Source of the DNA: Chloroflexota bacterium
GTDB taxonomy: Bacteria > Chloroflexota > Anaerolineae > Aggregatilineales > Phototrophicaceae
Length of the DNA: 64,000 bases
Reading direction: 5' to 3'
Assembly (NCBI GenBank): GCA_020161935.1
Contig: JAIUNI010000010.1
Coordinates: forward strand, 124,001-188,000
A program made the position numbers and the translations under genes. This document shows, one piece after another, positions 15,722 through 24,512 of this stretch (position 1 is its first letter; each line of letters starts with the position of its first letter). The notes under the pieces are model-generated. The model was not told where the DNA came from, did no database searches, and worked only from the letters and a program-made list of their open reading frames with translations.

Positions 15722-17308
15722 ATGCTTGAATCGCAATCCTATGAAATACACAGTATGCCGTCCACGACCAGTACTTGGCTCAGTACGAAGGTGGTTGGTG
15801 TCGTCCTGTGTGTGATCCTGATACCCCTGATGCTGCTCAAGCTGGATGTCTACCCGACATTCTGGTATGACGAGGGATATACGATACAAGTCTCGCAGTC
15901 GATCTTGCAAGCCGGTGTCTACGGCACGTACAACGCGACCGAAGGCTACCGCGTTTTTGACCCTACCATTTCCTCTGGCCCGATGACCATTCTGCCGATA
16001 ACACTGGCATTCAAGCTGTTCGGTATCAGTATTTTTGCCGCCCGCCTGATCACGGTACTCTACGGCTTCCTCGGTTTATTCATGGCTTACCAGATCGCCC
16101 AAGACTTGTTCGGGCGCAACGCGGCGTTGATTGCTATTCTGGCGATGTTGTTCCCCGGTATCTCGACCTTCGAGCCGGTGGGGTATCTTCAACTCAGCCG
16201 CCAAGTGCTGGGTGAAGTGCCGTCTTTCGCGCTCATTTTCATGGGGTTGTGGTTGTGGTTCCGCAGTTGGGAACGCGGACAGTGGTCGATGGTGATCTGC
16301 GCCGGTCTGCTGATGGGCGTGGGCGTGGTCTCCAAGCCGCAGGTGGTATTCAGCTTCGGGCCGGCAATCGGGATCATCGCGCTTATTCGCACATTCTTCA
16401 GCCGCCGCGAACTCCTTCGCTACGCGCCGCGCTACATTCTGCCGCCCGCGCTGGTGGTGGCGGTGTTCGGCGGGTGGACACTGTTTCAGCGTTTGGGCAT
16501 GACGGATGCGCTGCGGGCAGAAAGCGCACCTCTACTAGCCGAAGCGATGCAGCTTCACTTCTTTACCGGACTGATGGGATCGACCGTTTCGACTACGGGC
16601 TGGATCATCACGGGGGTCATGGTGTTTAGCGGCGTGGCTTCGCTGGTGATACTTTACCACCAGCGTAAAGCCGGTGTGCCGCTCACCAACCAACAGTGGG
16701 GGATCGCGACCCTTGCCCTGATCCCGCTGGTGATGGCGGCGTGGTATGCGCTGTTCTCGGTAGGGTTCGAACGCTACACGTTTATGGGCTTCATGGTGAG
16801 CCTCCTGCTGTTGGGCAATATCGGCTACCAACTGATCGTCGCAATCACCAAGCGCCTGCGCGACCGTGACAACCTCGTCTACGTGGGGATCGTTGCGGCG
16901 CTGCTGGTGCTGATTACGGTCGGGAATGCTTACAGCCTTGCCAACCACTGGAACGACCGAGATAATGTGGACGCGATGGCGGATTACATCGACGCGAATG
17001 TGCCGGATGATGAGATTGTCGAAAGTTTGGAAGTCGAACTGAACTCGCTCACACAGCACCGCGAGATGCACCGTGCCAGCTACAGTTACATCTATGAGGC
17101 CATTCGCCAACTGTGGCACAATGACCAACCGTTTGATCTGGATTATGACGTGCTGGAAGTTGACCCTGATTACTTGGTGACAGGGCAAACCAGCGGTTGG
17201 CTTCAACTGTACGATGAGAAAGTCATCACGGATCAATTTCGAACCGTGGTTGAATTTGGTCCCTATATTTTACTGCAACGCATACGAGATGGGTCGAGTA
17301 TTGAATGA
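15722..17308 (+). CDS. GT39-type membrane glycosyltransferase (ArnT/PMT-like)
   Basis: This 528-residue integral membrane protein resembles GT39/GT83 polyprenyl-phosphate-dependent glycosyltransferases. The first outward loop carries WYDEGYT, with the acidic pair expected at the active site. About 10-12 hydrophobic helices follow and a soluble C-terminal domain of about 120 residues ends the chain. The ATG at 15722 follows GAGG at good spacing; a TTG 60 bases upstream is possible. It likely transfers a sugar from a lipid carrier to a surface acceptor. It overlaps the GT2 gene by four bases; that enzyme may load the carrier. Confidence 0.85.
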   Translation: MLESQSYEIHSMPSTTSTWLSTKVVGVVLCVILIPLMLLKLDVYPTFWYDEGYTIQVSQSILQAGVYGTYNATEGYRVFDPTISSGPMTILPITLAFKLFGISIFAARLITVLYGFLGLFMAYQIAQDLFGRNAALIAILAMLFPGISTFEPVGYLQLSRQVLGEVPSFALIFMGLWLWFRSWERGQWSMVICAGLLMGVGVVSKPQVVFSFGPAIGIIALIRTFFSRRELLRYAPRYILPPALVVAVFGGWTLFQRLGMTDALRAESAPLLAEAMQLHFFTGLMGSTVSTTGWIITGVMVFSGVASLVILYHQRKAGVPLTNQQWGIATLALIPLVMAAWYALFSVGFERYTFMGFMVSLLLLGNIGYQLIVAITKRLRDRDNLVYVGIVAALLVLITVGNAYSLANHWNDRDNVDAMADYIDANVPDDEIVESLEVELNSLTQHREMHRASYSYIYEAIRQLWHNDQPFDLDYDVLEVDPDYLVTGQTSGWLQLYDEKVITDQFRTVVEFGPYILLQRIRDGSSIE

Positions 17309-18270
17309 ATCATAAACTTTCGATTGTTATTCCTGTTTATAACAGCGAGCAGTCGCTCCCGCCGCTGTTGAAGCAGCTTGCCGAAGTCTTACCCACGCTC
17401 GCCCCTGCCTACGAGGTCATTCTGGTGAATGACGGCAGCAGGGATAACAGTTGGACGCTCATCACCCAACTCACCCCGCAGTATCCTTTTGTTCGCGGTA
17501 TCAATATGATGCGGAACTACGGCCAACACAACGCCATTTTATGCGGTGTGCGGCAGGCACAGGGCGACATCATCGTTACGATGGACGATGACCTCCAGCA
17601 TCCGCCCGAAGAAATCCACAAACTCCTCGGCAAACTCGATGAAGGCTATGATGTAGTGTACGGCACGCCGCACAAGGAAGGTCACGGCTTCCTGCGCGAT
17701 CTCGCCTCGCAAGCCACCAAGCTCGCCCTCCAAAGCGCGATGGGTGCGGAAACCGCCCGTAAAGTGAGTGCCTTCCGCGCCTTCCGTACCATCATCCGCC
17801 AATCGTTCGCCACGTATCACGCGCCCTTCCTGTCGATTGACGTACTGCTGACGTGGGGAACCAGCCGCTTCGCCTCGGTGATGGTGCGCGAGGACGAACG
17901 CACCATCGGCGTGTCGAATTACACCTTCCGTAAACTCGTGACCCATGCGCTGAATATGGCGACCGGTTTCAGTATCCTGCCGCTGCAAATCGCGAGTTGG
18001 ATAGGTATCGGTCTCGCTATATTTAGTGTGCTGCTCTTGATCTATGTGGTCGGGCGCTACGTGGTAGAAGGCACACCTGTCCCCGGCTTCCCGTTCCTCG
18101 CGTCGATCATCGGCCTCTTTTCCGGGGCGCAGTTACTCGGTTTAGGTATTATCGGCGAGTACTTGGGGCGGATGCACCTGCGCCTCCAAGACCGGCCGAC
18201 GTATGTTATCCGTGAAGAAGTAAAAGGCGAGGCAGTCGAACAGCCGCAGCCGATGGAGAAGGTATCATGA
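17305..18270 (+). CDS. GT2 glycosyltransferase, ArnC/dolichol-phosphate-sugar synthase-like
   Basis: This 321-residue protein has an N-terminal GT-A domain (SIVIPVYNSE start; nucleotide-sugar motif VNDGSRDNS; metal site TMDDDLQHPPE) and two C-terminal transmembrane helices (about residues 225-295) ending in the typical GEYLGRMHLR. Proteins of this type add a sugar to undecaprenyl phosphate. The ATG overlaps the GT39 stop (ATGA) and its own stop overlaps the aminotransferase start. The three genes thus form a tight operon in which the aminotransferase makes an amino sugar, this enzyme loads it on a lipid, and the GT39 enzyme transfers it (inferred). Confidence 0.9.
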   Translation: MNHKLSIVIPVYNSEQSLPPLLKQLAEVLPTLAPAYEVILVNDGSRDNSWTLITQLTPQYPFVRGINMMRNYGQHNAILCGVRQAQGDIIVTMDDDLQHPPEEIHKLLGKLDEGYDVVYGTPHKEGHGFLRDLASQATKLALQSAMGAETARKVSAFRAFRTIIRQSFATYHAPFLSIDVLLTWGTSRFASVMVREDERTIGVSNYTFRKLVTHALNMATGFSILPLQIASWIGIGLAIFSVLLLIYVVGRYVVEGTPVPGFPFLASIIGLFSGAQLLGLGIIGEYLGRMHLRLQDRPTYVIREEVKGEAVEQPQPMEKVS

Positions 18271-19421
18271 CCGCTTACAAAATCCCCTTTAACCGCGCAA
18301 CCCTGATGGGCAACGAGATGAACTACATCGCCCAGTCGGTCGTCAACGGGCATATCTCCGGCGACGGCAGCTTCACCAAACGCTGCCACAGCATCCTTGA
18401 GGACGTGCTGGGTGTGCCGAAGGTGCTGCTGACCACCAACTGCACCCACGCGCTGGAAATGGCGGCGCTGCTGCTGGACGTGAAAGACGGCGACGAGGTC
18501 ATCTTCCCATCATTCACGTTCGTGACCACCGTGAACGCCTTCGTGCTGCGCGGGGTGAAGCCGGTGTTCGCCGACATTCGCCCCGACACGCTCAACCTCG
18601 ACGAAACCAAACTCGAACGGCATATCACCGGGCGCACGAAAGCCATCGTGCCGGTACATTATGCCGGTGTCGGCTGCGAGATGGATGCCATCATGGACAT
18701 CGCCAAGCGCCACAACCTCGCCGTCGTGGAGGACAACGCTCACGGCTTGTTCGCCCGTTACAAGGGCAAGTACCTCGGCACGTTCGGTAATCTGGCGACC
18801 CAGAGCTTCCACGAAACCAAGAACTTCACCTGCGGCGAGGGTGGTGCCATCCTCATCAACGACGAGGCTTATAAGGAACGCGCCGAAATCATCCGCGAAA
18901 AGGGGACGAACCGCAGCCGCTTCTTCCGTGGGCAGGTCGATAAGTACACGTGGGTAGACGTGGGTTCGAGCTATTTACCGTCGGATATTCTGGCGGGGTT
19001 CCTGTGCGCCCAGCTTGAAGCGCGGGACGTGATCCAGAAGCAGCGGCAGGCGGTGTGGGAGTATTACAACACGCACCTCGCCGAATGGGCAGACGACAAC
19101 GGCGTAACCCTGCCGACCATCCCCGCCCATTGCGAACAGTCCTACCATATGTTTTACATCCTGCTGCCCTCGCTGGCAGAACGCCAGGCGCTGATCGAGT
19201 ACCTGAAGTCATTCGGTATCTACAGTGTGTTCCACTACCTGCCGCTGCACCTCTCCGACATGGGGCGTAAGTTCGGCGGGCAGGTGGGCGACTGCCCCGT
19301 GACTGAGGACATCAGCGACCGCCTCTTGCGGCTGCCGTTCTACAACAGCCTGACCGAAGCCGAACTCGCGCTGATCGTCGACAAGATCAAAGCCTTCCAC
19401 TTTGAACCGGCTCCGGTTTAG
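18267..19421 (+). CDS. wecE: dTDP-4-amino-4,6-dideoxygalactose transaminase (WecE/RffA type)
   Basis: This 384-residue DegT/DnrJ/EryC1 aminotransferase uses PLP, with the Schiff-base lysine in the highly characteristic SFHETKNFTCGEGG. The N-terminal IPFNRATLMGNEMNYI and HISGDGSFTKRC segments also match WecE/RffA, which makes dTDP-Fuc4N from dTDP-4-keto-6-deoxyglucose. That points to an amino deoxysugar on a glycolipid or polysaccharide. It is the third gene of the GT39-GT2 operon, with a four-base overlap. The dTDP-glucose genes needed upstream are not in the window. Confidence 0.9.
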   Translation: MTAYKIPFNRATLMGNEMNYIAQSVVNGHISGDGSFTKRCHSILEDVLGVPKVLLTTNCTHALEMAALLLDVKDGDEVIFPSFTFVTTVNAFVLRGVKPVFADIRPDTLNLDETKLERHITGRTKAIVPVHYAGVGCEMDAIMDIAKRHNLAVVEDNAHGLFARYKGKYLGTFGNLATQSFHETKNFTCGEGGAILINDEAYKERAEIIREKGTNRSRFFRGQVDKYTWVDVGSSYLPSDILAGFLCAQLEARDVIQKQRQAVWEYYNTHLAEWADDNGVTLPTIPAHCEQSYHMFYILLPSLAERQALIEYLKSFGIYSVFHYLPLHLSDMGRKFGGQVGDCPVTEDISDRLLRLPFYNSLTEAELALIVDKIKAFHFEPAPV

Positions 19422-19446
19422 AATTCTGCGAATCAACATCTGCCTT

Positions 19447-19490
19447 TTGCCCCCTCGCCATTTATGGAGAGGGGGTTGGGGGTGAGGTTG
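19447..19490. repeat. GGGAGGG/TAGGGTGGGG-family repeat, divergent copy
   Basis: A C-rich arm (CCCCCTCGCC), a short spacer and a G-rich arm (GGAGAGGGGGTTGGGGGTGAGG) lie downstream of the wecE operon, between converging genes. It is a variant of the repeat seen at 23421, 24341, 24401, 47117 and (inverted) 58331. Confidence 0.55.
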
Positions 19491-19503
19491 CGTTCTCCGC
19501 GGT

Positions 19504-21174
19504 TTAATTCTCTGTTTTTCGCCCCTCTAAAATCTGCTCAAGGCTGATGCCGTGCCGCCGTGCGATCTCCCGTGCGTAGCTTTGCCCGTGCGGTGTCCCG
19601 CGTGTGATCTCGTAGGTGGGCGAACCTTCCCCCGCCGTGTTTACGTTGACCCCCGCCACGAGACTGTAGAGCTTGCTCTCGCCGCTGACGATACCCTCAA
19701 TCGCTTCGATCCGTTCTGCGAGTTCGATCAAGTGTGTGGCGAAGATCGCCCGTGCGCCGATGGCTCGTAAGCCGCAGAGCATATCCTGCCCTAAATAGCC
19801 CGCCTCGCCGGATGACGTGCTGGAAAAGGTTTCGTTCAGCAGCACCAGACTGTTCGCCGTCGCCCGTTGGAAAACGTGCCGCAGCCGTGCCGCTTCCTCC
19901 GCCAGCCGGCCTTCCTGCCGCGTTTCGAGGGCGGGGAAGTGCGTGAACAGCGCGTCAATCGGGCTGATACGCGCGCTCGCGGCGGGGAGATGTAACCCCG
20001 CTTGGAACATCACCTGTGCCAGCCCCACGCTGCGGATGTAGGTCGTCTTACCGCCGCTGTTCGGCCCCGTCAGGATGGCGATCCGCCCGCTGTCGTCAAA
20101 CTGCGCGTCGCTGGCGACTACCTTATTGGGATGCGCCAGCACCAGCGCCATATTGGTGAGGTCGTGTATCTCCGTCACCCGCGCATCAATTCCCGCTACC
20201 TCCGGCACGCAGAAGGTCACGCCGTTGGCCTGTGCTTTACTAATCATCTGTGCTGCCGCCGCGAAGAACGCCATCTCGTATTCGAGGTACACCAGCGCCC
20301 CGCTGCCCGTCCGCGCGTAACGGTTGAGCGCCTTCGCAATCGGCTGCGCGATCTGGGTGAGCAGGCGGTCTAAATCTTGGAATAGGGGTGAAAGTGGCCG
20401 CTGGTTGATGTCCTCCGGTACGCGGTGCAGCGGCGCGATTCCGGCTTCGGTGTCCTCGTCGCTGCCCACGCCGATCACCTTCATCAACCACGAGGCTTCC
20501 GCGCTGATGCGAAAGTCGTTGATGCTCAACAGCACTGCTGACGAGGGCTTGAGTTCCACATCGAGGTTCAGGCCAATCGTCAGGCTGCTGATGCGTTCGA
20601 GCGGTCGCCGCAGGTCGGGCAGTTCGGCTTGCAGCGCTTGGAAGTTCGGGTCAGCCACCACCGCCGCGAGGTTTTCGCGCACCCGCCGCAGCCCATCGGA
20701 GTGTAATTGCGCGGTCGTCAGCGCCGTGTGCAAATCCTCGACCACTTTCACGAACGAGTCGAGTTCGGCTAAGTGGTCAGCCGTTTCGAGGAGCAGGTTG
20801 CGCTGCCGTTTGCCGAGCATTGGGCTGCCGGTTTGCAACTGTGCCAGCCGTGAAAGCAGGCCAATCGCCGCGTCGACCAACGGCGGATTGGCGAGGAAAT
20901 CCGCCAGTACCGCCTGCCGCCAGCGGATGACGGCTGCGTCCATCGTCAGCGCCGTCAGGATTTGCCGGACGTAGGCGGTGTAGCGCGGGTTGAGGGTCAA
21001 CGCCATGATGAGGTCATTCAGCCCGATGTCATTTTCCCACGCCGCGCTGCCCGCCAGCTTCGGCGGCTTGCCATCCGGCCACATCAGGCTGGTCAGCGGA
21101 ATGTCGAGGTGTGCGTGGGGGCGGGGTGGGCGAGCGGCGAGGCTGAATTTGCGCTGCGGTTTGGAGTGGGTCAA
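19504..21174 (-). CDS. MutS-family ATPase without mismatch-recognition or Smr domain
   Basis: This 556-residue protein has the MutS core (helical lever domain III) and the C-terminal ATPase domain: Walker A GPNSGGKTTYIRS and a Walker B region LVLLNETFSSTSSGEAG. It lacks the N-terminal mismatch-reading domain of MutS1 and the C-terminal Smr nuclease of MutS2, so it belongs with the shorter MutS-related proteins of uncertain role. The frame opens at a TTG (21174) without a good ribosome-binding site; the first ATG in frame is 30 codons in, so the true start is uncertain. It stands alone. Confidence 0.8.
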   Translation of the reverse strand: MTHSKPQRKFSLAARPPRPHAHLDIPLTSLMWPDGKPPKLAGSAAWENDIGLNDLIMALTLNPRYTAYVRQILTALTMDAAVIRWRQAVLADFLANPPLVDAAIGLLSRLAQLQTGSPMLGKRQRNLLLETADHLAELDSFVKVVEDLHTALTTAQLHSDGLRRVRENLAAVVADPNFQALQAELPDLRRPLERISSLTIGLNLDVELKPSSAVLLSINDFRISAEASWLMKVIGVGSDEDTEAGIAPLHRVPEDINQRPLSPLFQDLDRLLTQIAQPIAKALNRYARTGSGALVYLEYEMAFFAAAAQMISKAQANGVTFCVPEVAGIDARVTEIHDLTNMALVLAHPNKVVASDAQFDDSGRIAILTGPNSGGKTTYIRSVGLAQVMFQAGLHLPAASARISPIDALFTHFPALETRQEGRLAEEAARLRHVFQRATANSLVLLNETFSSTSSGEAGYLGQDMLCGLRAIGARAIFATHLIELAERIEAIEGIVSGESKLYSLVAGVNVNTAGEGSPTYEITRGTPHGQSYAREIARRHGISLEQILEGRKTEN

Positions 21175-21291
21175 TTGTGGTTGCTCATAAATAGTATTTT
21201 GATGTTGAGCCTAGCCTGATTTAAGCCGCACTGCAACACCTTCTCTAGGTGTTCTAACAGTTGGTGCTATAGCTAAACCCCTTATTCGCGT

Positions 21292-21346
21292 TACAATCGG
21301 GGTGTGCCGGTAAAAAATTTTGAAGCGATCTGAGAGCGCTCTCAGA
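21292..21346 (+). promoter_or_regulatory. LacI-family operator (18-bp palindrome) before the sugar isomerase
   Basis: TCTGAGAGCGCTCTCAGA at 21329-21346 is a perfect palindrome with the central CG and flanking pattern of LacI/GalR-family operators (compare TGNNANCGNTNNCA). It lies 26 bases before the start codon of the isomerase gene. A possible -10 (TACAAT, 21292-21297) lies upstream without a clear -35. Binding here would block transcription. No lacI-type gene is in the window. Confidence 0.7.
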
Positions 21347-21372
21347 AAAGTAGTTTATTGAAGGAGACACTT

Positions 21373-22209
21373 ATGCAGTTCAGTATTGCCTCGTATAGTT
21401 TTCATCGTGAATTGGAATCCGGTCGGCAGGATATGTTTAAGTACATCACCGACTGCAAAGAACTCGGCTGTACCCAGCTCGACCCGTGGAACAGCCATCT
21501 CGCGCCGCTGGTCGCCGAAGACGAGCAGATTCGCGCTAGCAGCAACCCTAACCAAGCGACCTTTTCCGCCGCCGGTTTGGAATACGTCGCCCGTGTGAAA
21601 GAAGCCGCCGTCGCTGCTGGTCTGCCGTTTGGCTGCATCGCTGCGGATGGTTCGCACGTTTGGGAACCGACCAAAGAGGCACGGGATGCCAACCGTGCCT
21701 GCGCCTACCGCTGGTTGGATGTGGCTCACCGCCTCGGTGCTGATTCGATGCGTACCGATACCGGGGGCAAGCCCGAACTGCCGGATGATATGTTCGCCAT
21801 CATCACCGAAGGCTTGCAGGATATTGTCGATAAGGGCAAGGCGCTCGGTGTGCGCGTGAGCATCGAAAATCACTGGGGCGCGTCCAATATTCCCCGGAAC
21901 GTCGTGCGCGTGCTGGATGCCGTCAACGGCCTGACGCTGCTGTTCGACTCGCGCAACTGGGCGAAGGGGATGCGCGAAGAAGGCTGGGAAATCGGTGTGC
22001 CGCGCGCCCGCGACGTGCATATCGACCTGTTCCGCACGGCAGAGGATACGCCGAATTTGGAAGCGGACATTGAACGGCTAATTAAGATGCTGGTCAAATC
22101 GGGTTACAATGGCTGCTGGGGCATCGAAGTCATTCCGCCGGATGGTGACGAATACGGCGCGATCCGCAAAACGATGGCCTTCATTGAAAAAACCGTCGCT
22201 TCAGCTTAG
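21373..22209 (+). CDS. Sugar phosphate isomerase/epimerase (xylose isomerase-like TIM barrel)
   Basis: This 278-residue protein belongs to the AP-endonuclease-2/xylose isomerase-like TIM-barrel family. Metal-site segments are visible (e.g. VSIENHWG, RARDVHIDLF, CWGIEVIPPDGDEYG). The ATG at 21373 follows AAGGAG at ideal spacing. It probably converts a keto-sugar, inosose or related polyol and works with the Gfo/Idh/MocA oxidoreductase 60 bases downstream. The palindromic operator just upstream suggests induction by a sugar through a LacI-type repressor. Confidence 0.85.
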   Translation: MQFSIASYSFHRELESGRQDMFKYITDCKELGCTQLDPWNSHLAPLVAEDEQIRASSNPNQATFSAAGLEYVARVKEAAVAAGLPFGCIAADGSHVWEPTKEARDANRACAYRWLDVAHRLGADSMRTDTGGKPELPDDMFAIITEGLQDIVDKGKALGVRVSIENHWGASNIPRNVVRVLDAVNGLTLLFDSRNWAKGMREEGWEIGVPRARDVHIDLFRTAEDTPNLEADIERLIKMLVKSGYNGCWGIEVIPPDGDEYGAIRKTMAFIEKTVASA

Positions 22210-22216
22210 TTTTATT

Positions 22217-22262
22217 TCAAGCCTTGGCGCTCTTGGCGACTTGGCGGTTCAAAATCTGGAGT
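22217..22262. repeat. CTTGGCGACTTGGCGGTT-family repeat
   Basis: CTTGGCGCTCTTGGCG followed by ACTTGGCGGTTC lies between the isomerase and oxidoreductase genes, so it is transcribed. Similar copies lie at 25497-25526 and 26811-26842, with inverted copies at about 2765-2790 and 56469-56500. Its units repeat with a step of about 9 bases. Confidence 0.6.
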
Positions 22263-22269
22263 TCTAAAA

Positions 22270-23385
22270 ATGCCTACTACTGCACCCATTCGTATCGGGG
22301 TTATCGGAGTCGGTCAAATCGGTAAGATGCACCTCGAACGCTATAGCAAAATTCCCAATGCCAACATTGTGGCGATTGCCGACGTGAATGAGGCCGAAGC
22401 CCGCCGCGTGGCCGCCCTCTACAACATTCCCGATGTCTATACCGACTACCGCGACCTGCTCAAGCGCGATGACATCGAAGCGGTGGATGTCTGTCTCCAT
22501 AATAATATGCACATGCCCATGACCGTCGCCGCGCTGCGATCTGGCAAGCATGTTTACTGCGAAAAGCCGATGGCTGGCGCGTATGTCGATGCCGAAAAGA
22601 TGCTGGCGACCGCCCGTGAGGTTGACCGCAAGCTCGCCATTCAATTCTTCTCGCTGTATTCCGAGGAAACCAAAGCTGCCAAAGCGCTGATCGACGCGGG
22701 GCAGCTTGGCAAGCTCTACCACGCCCGTTCGTCCGGTCATCGCCGCCGGGGCCGCCCGTTTGTCGATGGCTACGGCACGCCCCTGTTCGTGCAGAAGATC
22801 CATGCCAGCGGCGGGGCGCTGTATGACATGGGTGTCTACCACATCGCGCAAGTGCTGTACCTGCTCGGCAACCCCGCGCCGCTGACCATTACGGGGCAGA
22901 CCCATCAAGAAGTGGCGATGGATGAGAAGCGCAGGAAACTGAGCCGTTATGACGTGGAGGAACTCGGCCTCGGCTTCATCCGTCTCGCCGGTGGCATGAG
23001 CCTCGACATCATCGAAGCATGGGCGATCCACCTCGATAAACTCGAAGGTTCGGTGGTGGTCGGTACGGAAGGCGGCGTGCGCCTCGACCCGTTCGGCTAC
23101 TTCCGCAGTGTGGGCGACCTCGACCTGAACACGACCGCTGACCTCGAAGCCATGATGTGGCGCATTCACACCGTTGGCGATACGGGCGATGCGTACGACA
23201 GTTCGCAGCACCACTGGGTCGCCGCGCTGCAAGGCCGTGTCGATCTGCTGCCGTCGGCGGAAATCGCCCTCAACACCATGCTCATCTCGGAAGGGATTTA
23301 CCTCTCCAGCGCACGCGGCGAGGAAGTCACCGCCGACGAGGTGAAGGCCGCTTCAGCATCGACCGCCCTCCCGCTGCCGGAGTAA
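22270..23385 (+). CDS. Gfo/Idh/MocA family oxidoreductase
   Basis: This 371-residue NAD(P)-dependent dehydrogenase acts on sugars or cyclitols. The Rossmann motif is GVIGVGQIGKMHLERY, the catalytic lysine lies in YCEKPMAG, and the C-terminal alpha/beta domain follows. A His in GVYHIAQVLYLLG is in the usual catalytic region. It is co-directional with the isomerase upstream; together they resemble the early steps of inositol or keto-sugar breakdown. The substrate is not fixed. Confidence 0.9.
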   Translation: MPTTAPIRIGVIGVGQIGKMHLERYSKIPNANIVAIADVNEAEARRVAALYNIPDVYTDYRDLLKRDDIEAVDVCLHNNMHMPMTVAALRSGKHVYCEKPMAGAYVDAEKMLATAREVDRKLAIQFFSLYSEETKAAKALIDAGQLGKLYHARSSGHRRRGRPFVDGYGTPLFVQKIHASGGALYDMGVYHIAQVLYLLGNPAPLTITGQTHQEVAMDEKRRKLSRYDVEELGLGFIRLAGGMSLDIIEAWAIHLDKLEGSVVVGTEGGVRLDPFGYFRSVGDLDLNTTADLEAMMWRIHTVGDTGDAYDSSQHHWVAALQGRVDLLPSAEIALNTMLISEGIYLSSARGEEVTADEVKAASASTALPLPE

Positions 23386-23420
23386 ATACAGATCTACTTT
23401 TTGGTATAGGGCTTTTGTAT

Positions 23421-23463
23421 ATCCCCTCCCCTGTTACTACGGGGGAGGGCTAGGGTGGGGTTT
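23421..23463. repeat. CCCTCCC...GGGAGGGCTAGGGTGGGG repeat
   Basis: A C-rich arm (CCCCTCCCCTG) and a G-rich arm (GGGGGAGGGC) can form a hairpin, followed by TAGGGTGGGG. It ends directly before the NIPSNAP start codon at 23464, so it forms the 5' leader of that gene. Other copies lie at 24341, 24401 and 47117, with an inverted copy at 58331. Confidence 0.65.
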
Positions 23464-24189
23464 ATGTCACTCAACGTCTTTGAAATCCGCAACTACACCA
23501 TAAAGCCGCATATGCGCGACCACTTCATCAGCTACTTTGAGGATAACTTCATCCACACGCTCGAAGCCGCCGACATGCACGTCCTCGGTCAGTTCCGCCT
23601 CGTCGGCGAACCCGACCACTACGTCTGGCTGCGCGGCTACACCAATATGCAGTCCCGCTACGACAGCCTGCATATGTTCTATGACGGCCCCGTGTGGAAG
23701 AAGCACCGCACCACCACCAACAGCATGATCGTCGACTCGGATAACGTCCACCTGCTGCGCCCGTTGGATGCCTCGTTTGACCTCACCTGTGGGCAAACTG
23801 CCAAAAAGGTGGCAGCATCCATCGCCGCCTCGACCGTCTCGCTGCAAACGGGCTTAATCGCCGTCGACATCTATCACGGCGACCGTCAGGCCATCATCGA
23901 CGGTTTTCAGTCGCAAATCGCTCCGGCCTATCAGGATGCGGGTATCCAACTGCGCGGCTGCTTTGTCGCCGAAATGGCCGAGAACACCTTCCCGCGTCAT
24001 CCCGCCTTCCAGAACGAGGATGAATTTGTGGTCATCACTGCCCACGAAAGCGAAGCCGCCGGACGCAAACAGCGGTCAAAACTTGCGCCCGTCATCGAAA
24101 AAGCCCTCGGTAAACATCTCCACGCGCCCGCCGAATCTCTGCTCCTGCTCCCCACCTTACGCTCCCCGCTGCGCTACCAGCCTAATTAA
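23464..24189 (+). CDS. NIPSNAP family protein, two ferredoxin-like domains
   Basis: This 241-residue protein starts with the NIPSNAP signature (FEIRNYTIKPHMRDHFISYFE) and shows a second, weaker domain from about residue 120, so it is a two-domain dimeric alpha/beta barrel form. I used the ATG at 23464 rather than a GTG three codons earlier. The biochemical role of bacterial NIPSNAP proteins is not settled. It follows the sugar isomerase and dehydrogenase genes on the same strand, which hints at a link to that metabolism. Confidence 0.8.
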   Translation: MSLNVFEIRNYTIKPHMRDHFISYFEDNFIHTLEAADMHVLGQFRLVGEPDHYVWLRGYTNMQSRYDSLHMFYDGPVWKKHRTTTNSMIVDSDNVHLLRPLDASFDLTCGQTAKKVAASIAASTVSLQTGLIAVDIYHGDRQAIIDGFQSQIAPAYQDAGIQLRGCFVAEMAENTFPRHPAFQNEDEFVVITAHESEAAGRKQRSKLAPVIEKALGKHLHAPAESLLLLPTLRSPLRYQPN

Positions 24190-24438
24190 CTTCGTGTAGG
24201 GGCGCAAGGCTTTGCGCCCACTTGCTAACCTCCAATACTTTATTAACCGAAATTTGCCACTGGTATATTGTAGGGACGCGATACATCGCGTCCTCCGCCA
24301 ACCAACCTCGTCTTTTTACGCCCACAAACCTGCCTCTGCCTTATTCCCTCCACCGTTTACGGGGGGGGGGCTAGGGTGGGGGTCTTCTTCCGCAACTGTG
24401 TTCCCTCCCTGTTACTACGGGGAGGGTTAGGGTGGGGT
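24190..24438. repeat. Cluster of four intergenic repeats
   Basis: This gene-free stretch holds a hairpin GGGCGCAA/TTGCGCCC (24200-24219), a hairpin GGACGCGAT/ATCGCGTCC (24274-24293), and two copies of the TAGGGTGGGG repeat (24341-24383, with a run of ten G at 24361-24370; and 24401-24438). Both hairpins begin with GTAGGG-like sequence. Nothing here looks coding. Confidence 0.6.
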
Positions 24439-24512
24439 CGCTTTCTCCTCTAGCCACAAACCCGCACATGATGTACAAACAAATGGTCATCAACACGCCA
24501 GAGGATGCGCCA

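Noticed and set aside
22264..23232. Minus-strand open frame (322 codons)
   Set aside because: It is antisense to the Gfo/Idh/MocA oxidoreductase with its full set of motifs; the composition looks like a shadow frame.
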